From: JAABSQ01 sp041642315
GTDB lineage: Bacteria > Desulfobacterota > Desulfobacteria > Desulfobacterales > Desulfococcaceae
DNA length: 20,169 nt
Direction: 5' to 3'
Assembly (NCBI GenBank): GCA_041642315.1
Contig: JBEPWQ010000041.1
Location: forward strand, 1-20,169
Shown here: positions 12,325 to 19,613 of the stretch, in pieces
Numbering within the stretch: position 1 is the stretch's first letter
Layout: every line of letters starts with the position of its first letter
The notes under the pieces: generated by a model
Seen by the model: the letters and a program-made list of their open reading frames with translations, nothing else
Told to the model about the DNA's origin: nothing
Databases searched by the model: none
Position numbers and translations under genes: made by a program

Positions 12325-14808
12325 ATGAACTACGACAGAACGGTCTTCGCGGTGGAATTTGCCCATTCCGGGGTTCAGAAGAAGGTCGCCCTGAAAACCC
12401 TGGAGGAAGGAATCACAGATTTTCTGGAATTTTTCGGTGAAGTCTCCTTTGTGGGCAAATCCTTCTATAAAATTATCGGAGACGGCGACGGCCTGGCCAG
12501 ATACCGACGCCTGATCAAATCGGCGGGATACGAGGCCGACTCCAGAGGATTTATTTCGGAACTGATATGTAAAATTGAACGGGCCAACAGCGCAGATCCC
12601 GACCCGGTAGCGGTGGGGGGGATCGCCTTGCCGCTCCCGATGCTGGTGGCGGTTCTGGAGCGGATCATGCCGGAAGACCGGTTTATTCGAATCAAGGATG
12701 TGAATCAGTTGGAGCGGCTGACCAACATGGCGGTGCCGGATTCGGATCGGGAGCCGCTACAGGAGGTGATCGAACGGTATCCGGTGCGGCTGTCCACCCA
12801 TACCATTCGGCAGATGCGGTTCTCCAAGGCGGTGGCCTATCAGTATCTGCCGTTTGTGGAGGAGCTCGACCCGGTGGGGCTGACCAACACCTGGATCGGT
12901 CAGTTCCACCAGGGACTGCTGGAGCAGATGTACAGAAACCGGATCATTTTCGTGCTCAACATGAGCTGCCCGGTCTACTGCCGGTTCTGCTTCAGAAAGC
13001 ATAAAGACTGCAGGCGCCAGCCGACTCCGACCGACGCGGATGTCAAGATCGCCGCCGACCATATCCGCAATTCCCCGGCGGTGAAGGAGATGGTCCTCAC
13101 CGGAGGGGACCCGTTCATGAATCGGAAAACCCTGGCTCGAGCGGTTGAAGAGCTGATGGAGGTTCCCCACATCAAAACCCTGCGGCTGGCCACCCGGTCC
13201 ATCGCCTACTATCCGCATCTCTTTTTCGCGGGCGACATGGCCTGGCGGAATTACGTCAAGGAAAAGAACCTGGAACTGAATCAGCGGTCCAAGCGGCTGG
13301 AGATCGCCACCCATTTCATTCATCCGGACGAGATCTCCCCACAGAGCCTCGAGATCATCACCGACTTCGTCAAGAGCGGCATGGCGGTCTATGTTCAGAC
13401 CCCGTTTTTGAATGACTGCAACGACGAGGGGCCTGAGCTGACCGATCTCTTTTGTCGTCTCCGCGGGGCCGGGGCCGAACTCCATTACATCTATATTCCG
13501 TGCAGCCCCATCCAGGGTAACAGCGTCTACTGGACCCCCATTTCCAAGGGGCTCGAAGCCGCCGCATATCTGCGGGCCCATCTCTCCGACCGGGCCATGC
13601 CCCGCATCTGCACCGCCACCCCCATCGGCAAGATGGACTGGCACTCCAGCGGATGGGCCGTGGAGCAGGATGCGGATGAAAACTTTATCTGGATTCGGTC
13701 GCCCTACACACCCGAATACTTCAACGACTTCGCCCCATTGACCAAGGGATTGGATGTGCTTCGGGTGAATGAAGAGGGGACCATCGATGTGCGGTACATG
13801 GCCAAAATCGGGGACCCCTCACTCTTGTGGGGTTCTCGAAAGCCCCGGCCTTCCAAACCGGCCGAAACCGACCGGAAACACCTTGAATCCATTCAGGAAG
13901 CGGTGGTCCGGGACCAGCGAATCGACCAGAGCATCGTCCCCACCGGATCCCAGATGCTGTTCCGAATTCATAAAACCCGGGTGGAAATGGACCCCGGAGC
14001 CGATGAACTCGAACTGGATTACATCCGCGAGAACGACGCCGTCACCGATGTGGTGATCGCCGGCCGCAAGGATGCGGTGGACAGCCTCTACCCCATCGGA
14101 AAGCTCATTCGGTCGCTTCAGGACATTCCGCATGTCAATGCGGTTCGGCTGCGAAGCTTCAAGTTCGCCTATGCGCCCGAGAGTTATACGCTGGGGGCGC
14201 TGGACCGTCTGGCCGGGCTGAATCGGCTCACGGTGGCCAATCCCCTGCGGCTGGAGATCGAAACCCAGTTCCTCCATACCGGCGAGATCCGGCCGGAACA
14301 TGAAAAGCTGGCCGACGCGCTACGCCGACATGGGATTACGGTGTACGCGAATACCCCGATTCTGTCCGGCATCAACGACAGCGCCGAAGAGATTCACCGG
14401 CTGGCATTCGCCTGCCGACAGGCGGGAATCGAATTTCATCATCTATACGTGGCCGGATTGCCGATTCAACTCTCCGCCAACGGAACCTGCCCGGTGGATG
14501 TCGACGATGTCCTGGATATGGGCACCACGGTCCGGCGGGAGGGGAGCGGGCGGGAAATCCCCCGGTACATCATTCGAACCCCGCTCGGTGAGGTGGATTT
14601 CGGCATGACCTCCCGCATGTACGATCGGGACGGAGAGATTCGGGTTACGCTTTTACCATATGATCTGGACTATTACCGGGCCATGTGGCCCGATTTCGAG
14701 TGGCCGGATGGGGTGGAGCTCGATTCTGAGGGCCGCCCGGTGATTCCGGTGCCCGGTTTGAAGAGTGATACGGGGTTTATGGTTTTATCCGATGATACCC
14801 GCGGTTAG
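12325..14808 (+). CDS. KamA-like (lysine 2,3-aminomutase family) radical SAM protein with a second, cysteine-less half
   Basis: KamA enzymes are cytoplasmic radical SAM, PLP-dependent aminomutases of about 400-450 residues; this product has 827. After a novel N-terminal region (about 1-100) comes a KamA-like half: STHTIRQMRFSKAVAYQYLP, the cluster motif CPVYCRFC (C215, C219, C222), VLTGGDPFMN, ATHFIHPDEISPQSLEI, YIYIPCSPIQGN and TPISKGLEA. ATPIGK places Lys436 near the PLP-lysine position of lysine aminomutase, but the two Asp residues that bind lysine there (in CDLS and VDAPGGGGK) are Ser and Ala or Thr here, so the substrate probably differs. Residues about 520-770 repeat the same order without cysteines: VVIAGRKDAVDS, ETQFLHTGEIRPEHEKL, PILSGINDSAEE, HHLYVAGLPIQ and RTPLGE (E756 where the first half has K436). 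The second ATG at 12325 is preferred over 12322 because GGGGAGG (12313-12319) is then 5 bases away. A strong terminator follows. Confidence 0.82.
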   Translation: MNYDRTVFAVEFAHSGVQKKVALKTLEEGITDFLEFFGEVSFVGKSFYKIIGDGDGLARYRRLIKSAGYEADSRGFISELICKIERANSADPDPVAVGGIALPLPMLVAVLERIMPEDRFIRIKDVNQLERLTNMAVPDSDREPLQEVIERYPVRLSTHTIRQMRFSKAVAYQYLPFVEELDPVGLTNTWIGQFHQGLLEQMYRNRIIFVLNMSCPVYCRFCFRKHKDCRRQPTPTDADVKIAADHIRNSPAVKEMVLTGGDPFMNRKTLARAVEELMEVPHIKTLRLATRSIAYYPHLFFAGDMAWRNYVKEKNLELNQRSKRLEIATHFIHPDEISPQSLEIITDFVKSGMAVYVQTPFLNDCNDEGPELTDLFCRLRGAGAELHYIYIPCSPIQGNSVYWTPISKGLEAAAYLRAHLSDRAMPRICTATPIGKMDWHSSGWAVEQDADENFIWIRSPYTPEYFNDFAPLTKGLDVLRVNEEGTIDVRYMAKIGDPSLLWGSRKPRPSKPAETDRKHLESIQEAVVRDQRIDQSIVPTGSQMLFRIHKTRVEMDPGADELELDYIRENDAVTDVVIAGRKDAVDSLYPIGKLIRSLQDIPHVNAVRLRSFKFAYAPESYTLGALDRLAGLNRLTVANPLRLEIETQFLHTGEIRPEHEKLADALRRHGITVYANTPILSGINDSAEEIHRLAFACRQAGIEFHHLYVAGLPIQLSANGTCPVDVDDVLDMGTTVRREGSGREIPRYIIRTPLGEVDFGMTSRMYDRDGEIRVTLLPYDLDYYRAMWPDFEWPDGVELDSEGRPVIPVPGLKSDTGFMVLSDDTRG

Positions 14809-14818
14809 GGAGTTCTCA

Positions 14819-14855
14819 AAAGGGCGCCGGGGTTATTTCCCTTCCGGCGCCCTTT
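14819..14855 (+). terminator. Strong (bidirectional) terminator after the KamA-like gene
   Basis: AAGGGCGCCGG (from 14820) pairs with CCGGCGCCCTT (14844-14854), extended by A-T pairs to a stem of about 12 base pairs with a 13-base loop, starting 11 bases after the stop codon. The short T-run (TTT) and the matching A-run on the other side allow it to work from both strands. Confidence 0.75.
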
Positions 14856-14879
14856 AGATTACTATTTGGTTCTAAGCAC

Positions 14880-15291
14880 TTACCCAGGCTTGGGTTTTTT
14901 TGCTGAATCATTGTCCTAAATTTGCGCCGCCGAAACAGATCTGGCAGATAGTATCTCAATCCTTCCACTTTCAAATCGCCCAAACGCCTCTGGCCATCGG
15001 CATCAGACATTGAACCGCCTTGAGCCGCTGGGCCTTTTCATCCATGGAAGCGCCGCGAAACCCGAAAAAGCGATTGTAGAACAAATAATATGCGTTGACA
15101 GGCGGGGGCGTGGGGCTTTCCGCCATTTCCCGAATGCGCCCGCAATCGAGCCCGGCCGTCAGGCTGTACGCCAGGTGTGCCGACATCTGCCGCAAGGTCA
15201 ATCGTTTGCCGTATTCGTACAAAAGGCGATAAACCCACGCGACCCGATCCGATGTTGTGTCGCGGCATTCCCGAATGGCATTGAGATTCAT
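14880..15291 (-). pseudogene. Relic of an unrecognised gene, probably frameshifted
   Basis: A minus-strand frame (15291-14971, 106 codons) reads like genuine protein in its middle: RQMSAHLAYSLTAGLDCGRI, YYLFYNRFFGFRG and DEKAQRLKAVQCLMPMAR. It then runs into a short tail and stop, while the neighbouring frame continues credibly from about 15000 to 14900 with RRLGDLKVEGLRYYLPDLFRRRKF. A single-base shift near 14985-15000 would join the two. The 5' end abuts a transposase relic near 15285, so the gene is probably truncated at both ends. I do not recognise the family. No ribosome-binding site is evident before the ATG at 15291. Confidence 0.4.
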
Positions 15292-15419
15292 CTGAACGGG
15301 GCAGCTATGTCGTTGCCCATCAGCTGGTCGGCAAAACCGTCCTCCTGCGGGTTAAGGACGAAACCTTGCGGATCTTTGACGACGATCGCCTGGTGGTGAC
15401 ATTCCTCCACTTTGTATAA
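15285..15419 (+). pseudogene. Remnant of an IS21-type (IstA/Mu-like) transposase C-terminus
   Basis: In the frame of base 15303 the sequence reads SYVVAHQLVGKTVLLRVKDE followed by TLRIFDDDRLVVTF and a stop at 15417-15419. This resembles the Mu-transposase C-terminal domain of IstA proteins (YYSVP..LVG..V.VR....V.IF....LV). A stop codon lies upstream at 15282, and the likely preceding residues (IEIHLNG, bases about 15256-15302) are in another frame, so a frameshift split the gene. Nothing else of the element, and no clear terminal repeats, remain. Confidence 0.6.
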
Positions 15420-15529
15420 TCGAATCTCTCTCTTTGAATAAGGGCGACGAATTTTTCAGCTTCGACAATGCCAAGTCCGTGGTGCAATATTTCAAGTCCC
15501 GCCATTTTGATTTCCGTATCGGTTTTCAT
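15320..15529 (-). pseudogene. Small gene truncated by the transposase relic
   Basis: The frame starts MKTDTEIKMAGLEILHHGLG, then VEAEKFVALIQRERFDYTKW. From memory this matches small (about 70-residue) proteins of the pattern MKTDTEI..G...L...LG.VEAERFI.LI.RE.FDYT.W often found near toxin-antitoxin genes. After residue 43 the frame runs antisense through the transposase remnant and becomes Ser/Arg/Thr-rich (VTTRRSSSKIRK), so the native C-terminus seems lost; the junction is near 15400-15415. AAGGAG lies 8 bases before the ATG and overlaps the stop codon of the DUF3368 gene (12 bases between coding regions), so it was the third gene of that operon. Confidence 0.55.
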
Positions 15530-15541
15530 GGTTAATACTCC

Positions 15542-16036
15542 TTAAGCTGACTGTTCCCCCGCCTTTTCCAAAATTAAAGACTTATGCGAAGGAGCAAGAT
15601 AAAACCCAAATTGGGGCAACTGGTCCAGATACGGTTTGATTTCCTGGATAAGGCCTTTCCTCTTGGCGGTGATCAATATTCCCGCCGTTCCAGTGAGCTT
15701 TAAGCCAAGGCTGCGCGCCGTTCTTCTGGCGAGGAGATCGTCTAAAACGATCAAGCATCCCGGATTTTCCAAGCCATGCAAAATAACAGCGGTCTCTCCA
15801 TTGCCCAGATCACGGGACAGCTTAATGGCGGAAACCGGTTGAGGCGATAATGTTTTTATAAATTCGAAGTCTTGCAAATCGGGCAGATGCACCCCTTCAA
15901 GTTTTCCGTTACCCAACTCTTCAACGACTTCGGCAGGGACATAAGCTTCTGCAAAAAGCCTTTCAAGAAGGTCGAGGAGTCCGAGCTGATGCAAGTATTG
16001 AATAGGGGAAGTGTTAAGAATCACCATTGGATGCAT
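15542..16036 (-). CDS. DUF3368 PIN-like toxin
   Basis: The 164-residue product matches DUF3368 proteins, PIN-domain-like putative ribonucleases that form toxin-antitoxin pairs with UPF0175 proteins. Features in order are VILNTSPIQYL (the NTSP start of the family), LLERLFAEAYVPAEVVEEL, the GNGETAVILHGLE acidic core, CLIVLDDLLARRTARSLGL with the double Asp, LTGTAGILITAKRKGLI, and a C-terminal LILEKAGE. All the conserved acidic positions expected by the family appear present, so activity is likely. ATG 16036 has GAGGA about 9 bases upstream; the Met three codons later (16027) starts closer to the family consensus. The gene overlaps the end of the antitoxin gene by 23 bases (or 14 from the second Met), consistent with translational coupling. 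Confidence 0.85.
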   Translation of the reverse strand: MHPMVILNTSPIQYLHQLGLLDLLERLFAEAYVPAEVVEELGNGKLEGVHLPDLQDFEFIKTLSPQPVSAIKLSRDLGNGETAVILHGLENPGCLIVLDDLLARRTARSLGLKLTGTAGILITAKRKGLIQEIKPYLDQLPQFGFYLAPSHKSLILEKAGEQSA

Positions 16037-16277
16037 TCAACATATCCTCTTCGATCGACGCCTCGTCAATTGGAAAAGCGGACAGCCCATATCGGCTCAT
16101 TTCGACAAGGAAACGTGGCTTGGACATCCCAAGCCATTCCGCAGCCCTTCCAGTGGATATGCGGCCGGCTTCCGTTAACTTTGCCGCCAAAAGAAACTTG
16201 ATCTCTTTTTCCGGATCGGCATACCCAAAGGACACCTCCTTGAAAAAGGTTTCCGGCACATCGATTGTTATTTGCAT
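16014..16277 (-). CDS. UPF0175 family antitoxin
   Basis: The 87-residue product has the UPF0175 pattern: an N-terminal strand MQITIDVPETFF, a helix EKEIKFLLAAKLTEAGRIS, then a helix-turn-helix-like TGRAAEWLGMSKPRFLVEMSRYGLSAF and an acidic tail IDEASIEEDM. UPF0175 proteins bind DNA and neutralise the adjacent DUF3368 toxin, so this is the antitoxin of the pair, encoded first as usual. AAGGAGG ends 5 bases before the ATG, an optimal site that favours excess antitoxin. A promoter candidate lies at 16420-16448, about 135 bases upstream; self-repression by the complex is expected from the family, not visible here. Confidence 0.85.
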   Translation of the reverse strand: MQITIDVPETFFKEVSFGYADPEKEIKFLLAAKLTEAGRISTGRAAEWLGMSKPRFLVEMSRYGLSAFPIDEASIEEDMLNASNGDS

Positions 16278-16419
16278 ACTGCCCTCCTTTTAGGGCTCAG
16301 CGATATATCCGTGATCTGAACATTTCCACGCCCCTTCTGGTCAGCCGTTAAACCAATAGTCCGGCGCATAATGTCTTAAAAATTTAGATGCCGAATTCAA
16401 CCCAAAATACTCGGTACAT

Positions 16420-16448
16420 TAAATATAATACATCCTGGTGACGGTCAA
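16420..16448 (-). promoter_or_regulatory. Candidate promoter of the toxin-antitoxin operon
   Basis: On the minus strand TTGACC (16448-16443) is followed after 17 bases by TATTTA (16425-16420), within an A/T-rich stretch that is unlike the surrounding DNA. A TATATT two bases upstream could serve as an alternative -10. The leader to the antitoxin ATG would be about 135 bases. Confidence 0.4.
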
Positions 16449-16471
16449 TGTCCAAAACCGGCAACCTGCCT

Positions 16472-16834
16472 TCAGAGCATTTTCGAATCCGATTTATATG
16501 GAATGGCATGCCCGTATAAGTAGGTGAAGACCGGAACGCCCAGGATTAGTCCCCAGAAGTGAAACAATTTTCCCGAGATGGTGAGCACGATCAGGACGAT
16601 CACCGGATTGATCCGCATGCGGGTGCCGTAGATGCTCGGGTTGAGGACATATCCTTCAACAATATGGATGCCGGTGATCAGCAGGATAGCCAGGAACATG
16701 GTCTGGAGCCCTCCGTTGGTCTGCAACGCCACCAGACAGATAGGAATGGAGCTGATAAAGACCCCCACCACCGGGATGAAGCTGCTGATAATGACAATCG
16801 GAAATGTTGAAAAAAACCAATGGGTGTGGTTTAT
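16472..16834 (-). pseudogene. Remnant of an AI-2E/PerM-family transporter (C-terminal third)
   Basis: The frame reads FIPVVGVFISSIPICLVAL, IVEGYVLNPSIYGTRMRINP, then VIVLIVLTISGKLFHFWGLI and LGVPVFTYLY, the unmistakable last third of AI-2E family transporters (iPxvGp, EgxvLxPxixG, hPlxvll, WGLilGvP). Full members have about 350 residues; about 230 N-terminal residues are missing. Upstream of about 16834 the frame continues to an ATG at 16951 but becomes unrelated, and from 16899 it is antisense to the start of the MltF-like gene. It is therefore a truncated, presumably inactive gene left by a deletion or rearrangement. Confidence 0.72.
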
Positions 16835-16898
16835 TAGCTGAACGGTTATTGCAAAAATCCTTTGAATTCTCAACCCGAAAGAGGAGGGCAAAAGGACT

Positions 16899-18992
16899 GT
16901 GCGAAAGGAGAATTTGCGCCGAACCGGCATTACCATCCTGGTGATTTCCATTCTGGCGGCGATTTTGTGGTGGGCGGGACCGCTTCGAAATTTTTTCGGA
17001 TTCGGCGCGTATATCGAGCAGGGCGGGTGGACGGCGGTTCAGGATCGCGGCCGAATTCGGTTTCTGATGCCGCGCCTCAGCCCCATTGAATATCTTCCCA
17101 GAAGCGGCCGCCCCGAAGATTACGAAAGGCAGCTGATCGATGCATTCGGCCGGGCCGTCGGTCTGGAGGTGATCCCGGTCCGGGTGGACCATCAGGACCA
17201 ACTCATCCCTGCATTGCTGGCTGGAAAGGGCGACATCATCGCCGCCAGCTTTACCATCACCCCGGATCGAAGCCGACAGGTGGCCTTCAGCGCTCCCTTT
17301 CTGACGGTGCAGGAGCAGGTCGTGGTCCCAAAGGATTCACCGGTTCACAGCCTTTCCGACCTCAAAGGACGACCGGTCGCGGTTCGCGAGTCCTCATCCT
17401 ACCGGGAATCTCTGGAGGGTTTGAAAAAAAAAGATCCTTTTCTCGAGATTCTGCCCATGCCAGAAGATCTGGACACCCTGACCATTCTTTCCGGGGTGGC
17501 GGAAGGGCGGTATGAGGCCACGGTGGCCGACGATCATATCGTCCAGATATTTCTCTCCTATGAAGATCGGGTCCGTCCGGCCTTTTCGCTCGAGGGGGAC
17601 CGTCATATCGCCTGGGCGGTTCGCCCGGACAATAAGGCGCTTCTCGCCCGAATCAATCGCTTCCTGAGCACCACCCATCTGCCCGGAAACCGGCCCGCCA
17701 TTTATCGTGCCGATCTGGATGAAATTCGAAAGCGGGGAGTGCTGCGCGTGCTGACCCGCAACAACGCCGTCACCTATTTTATATGGCGGGGCCAGATGGT
17801 CGGGTTCGAGTATGAAATGGCCCGAAAATTCGCGGAAGAACTCGGCGTTCGTCTGCAGATGGTGGTGCCGCCCACCCGGAAGGATCTCTTTCTCTGGCTT
17901 CTGGAGGGGCGGGGCGATTTGATCGCAGCCTCCATTACCGCCTCTCCTGAACGGGCGAAAAAGGAAGGGGTCCGGTTTTCCCGTTCTTACCACCAGGTAT
18001 CTGAAATCCTGGTGGCCCGGGCCTCGGATGAGGGGCCCGAAGGGGTGGCGGACCTCAAGGGCCGGACCATCACCGTTCGGAAATCAAGCTCCTATTGGGC
18101 CACACTGGAATCCCTCCTCAAAGCGGGCGCTGAATTCGAACCGGAACCGGCGCCGGAGCTGCTGGAAACCGAGGAGATCATTGGAAAGGTGGCGAAAGGA
18201 GAGGTTGATCTCACGGTGGCCGACAGCCACATCCTGGACATCGAACTGACCTGGCGGGATGACGTCAAAGGCGCCTTTGCACTTGAAGATCCGGTCTCTC
18301 ATGGGTGGGCGGTCCGTCCCGAAGATGAAATGCTTTTGGCGGCGGTGAACCGGTTTCTGAAAAAGGAATATCGGGGCCTGTTTTACAACATGACCGTGGA
18401 AAAATATTTTAAGAACCCCCAGAAGATCCGAAGCCATATAAAATTTCGGGCCAAAACCAGCGGCGCTCTCTCCCCGTACGACGACCTTGTCAAATCCTAT
18501 GCCGCACGCTATGATTTCGACTGGCGGCTGATCGTCGCCTTGATGTTCAAGGAAAGTCGGTTCGACCCCGAGGCCCGGTCCTTTGCCGGGGCCCGAGGGT
18601 TGATGCAGATGCTGCCCAAAACGGCCTACGCCCTCGGTTTCGAGGAATTGACCGATCCGGAGACCAGCATCCATGCCGGAATCAAATATCTGGATCGGCT
18701 CCGCAAATATTTCGAGCCGGAGCTGCCGGTCCATGAACGAATGAATTTCATTCTGGCCGCTTACAACGCCGGCCAGGGCCATGTCCGGGACGCCCGGATT
18801 CTGGCCCGTCAGCTGGGCCTTAATCCCGATCGGTGGTTCGACCATGTGGAAAAAGCCATGGAACTGCTTTCAAAGCGGGAATACGCACGTAATTCCCGGT
18901 TCGGATATGTCCGTGGCCATGAGACGGTCAAATACCTTCGGGAGATACGCAAGCTTTACCGGGGATACACGGCGGTCGCCGAGGGGGCCTGA
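16899..18992 (+). CDS. MltF-like lytic transglycosylase with two tandem solute-binding domains
   Basis: MltF cleaves peptidoglycan at the outer face of the cell; E. coli MltF has one SBP_bac_3 domain and one SLT domain (about 518 residues). This 697-residue product has an N-terminal membrane anchor (about 9-27), then two SBP_bac_3 domains (about 45-265 and 273-500) with matching motifs: LLAGKGDIIAASFTITPDR / LLEGRGDLIAASITASPER and DLKGRPVAVRESSSYRESLE / DLKGRTITVRKSSSYWATLE. A transglycosylase domain follows (about 505-690): MFKESRFDPEARS with catalytic Glu552, GARGLMQMLPKTA, IHAGIKYLDRL and AAYNAGQGHV, all intact. The start is GTG at 16899 with AAAGGA just upstream and GAGGAGG 11 bases away. 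The anchor lacks a lipobox, so it may be inner-membrane tethered rather than a lipoprotein. The duplicated binding domain could sense two muropeptides or amino acids (inference). Confidence 0.9.
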   Translation: MRKENLRRTGITILVISILAAILWWAGPLRNFFGFGAYIEQGGWTAVQDRGRIRFLMPRLSPIEYLPRSGRPEDYERQLIDAFGRAVGLEVIPVRVDHQDQLIPALLAGKGDIIAASFTITPDRSRQVAFSAPFLTVQEQVVVPKDSPVHSLSDLKGRPVAVRESSSYRESLEGLKKKDPFLEILPMPEDLDTLTILSGVAEGRYEATVADDHIVQIFLSYEDRVRPAFSLEGDRHIAWAVRPDNKALLARINRFLSTTHLPGNRPAIYRADLDEIRKRGVLRVLTRNNAVTYFIWRGQMVGFEYEMARKFAEELGVRLQMVVPPTRKDLFLWLLEGRGDLIAASITASPERAKKEGVRFSRSYHQVSEILVARASDEGPEGVADLKGRTITVRKSSSYWATLESLLKAGAEFEPEPAPELLETEEIIGKVAKGEVDLTVADSHILDIELTWRDDVKGAFALEDPVSHGWAVRPEDEMLLAAVNRFLKKEYRGLFYNMTVEKYFKNPQKIRSHIKFRAKTSGALSPYDDLVKSYAARYDFDWRLIVALMFKESRFDPEARSFAGARGLMQMLPKTAYALGFEELTDPETSIHAGIKYLDRLRKYFEPELPVHERMNFILAAYNAGQGHVRDARILARQLGLNPDRWFDHVEKAMELLSKREYARNSRFGYVRGHETVKYLREIRKLYRGYTAVAEGA

Positions 18993-18995
18993 GGA

Positions 18996-19613
18996 TCATC
19001 CTTCCGATGAAAGAGATTGAAGCGCCGCCGCGATGTCACGGCTCAATTTGCCGAGGGCGAGGCTTTCCGCAGCCACGATTTCGTTGTATCCGGTCCCGAG
19101 AACCGGTTGTCGAATTCGGGAGCCCCGCATCAGCAGCATTCGTCGGCCGTCATCCCCTAAAATGACCCAGTGGGCGTCCAAGGCGACCCCCTCCCCGGGC
19201 ACGGCATCGAAGCGCAGAACCTGGACCGTCACCTGATACCGGATGGAGATCCCGGTTCGCCAGGGAAAAACGTAGACCTGATCGGTGGTGAGCAGGGTCG
19301 ACAGGTTTTCCGCCAACACAGTGGTGGTATTTTCTTTCAGGGTGCCGGCCCACTTGTCGAATTCCGCCAGTTCGATCTCATGGGGTCCGGTTCGGGTTAC
19401 GATCTGGGGCCGGTCGAGATAGGAGGGAATCTCCACCGGACCGACACCGATGGTTTTTCCATTTTTTGTAAAATCGCCGGGGACCGGGTTTTCCGCTTCG
19501 GCAACTGCGGTCAGGACATAAAACCGGGACGGCTGAGTTCGAGCGCAGCCGGCCAGGGCCGCGGCTGCAAGCATCAAAAACAGGATCGCACAGGATCGTA
19601 TGCTGTATTTCAT
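18996..19613 (-). CDS. PqiC-type ABC-transport auxiliary lipoprotein
   Basis: The 205-residue product is an outer-membrane-type lipoprotein with lipobox LAGC (Cys23) after a hydrophobic signal peptide. It matches the PqiC/DUF330 family: SRFYVLTA shortly after the Cys, IGVGPVEIPSYLDRPQIVTR, then EFDKWAGTLKENTTTVLAEN and a C-terminal LALGKLSRDIAAAL. In PqiABC and related MCE systems it works in the periplasm with the MCE protein in lipid transport between the membranes. Its ATG overlaps the stop of the preceding MCE gene as TAATG, indicating coupled translation. The 3' end is 3 bases from the stop of the convergent MltF-like gene; no terminator is evident between them. Confidence 0.88.
   Translation of the reverse strand: MKYSIRSCAILFLMLAAAALAGCARTQPSRFYVLTAVAEAENPVPGDFTKNGKTIGVGPVEIPSYLDRPQIVTRTGPHEIELAEFDKWAGTLKENTTTVLAENLSTLLTTDQVYVFPWRTGISIRYQVTVQVLRFDAVPGEGVALDAHWVILGDDGRRMLLMRGSRIRQPVLGTGYNEIVAAESLALGKLSRDIAAALQSLSSEG

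Noticed and set aside
15010..15399. 129-codon plus-strand frame in the scarred segment
   Set aside because: Its first part is antisense to the better minus-strand relic, and the transposase similarity at its end lies in another frame.
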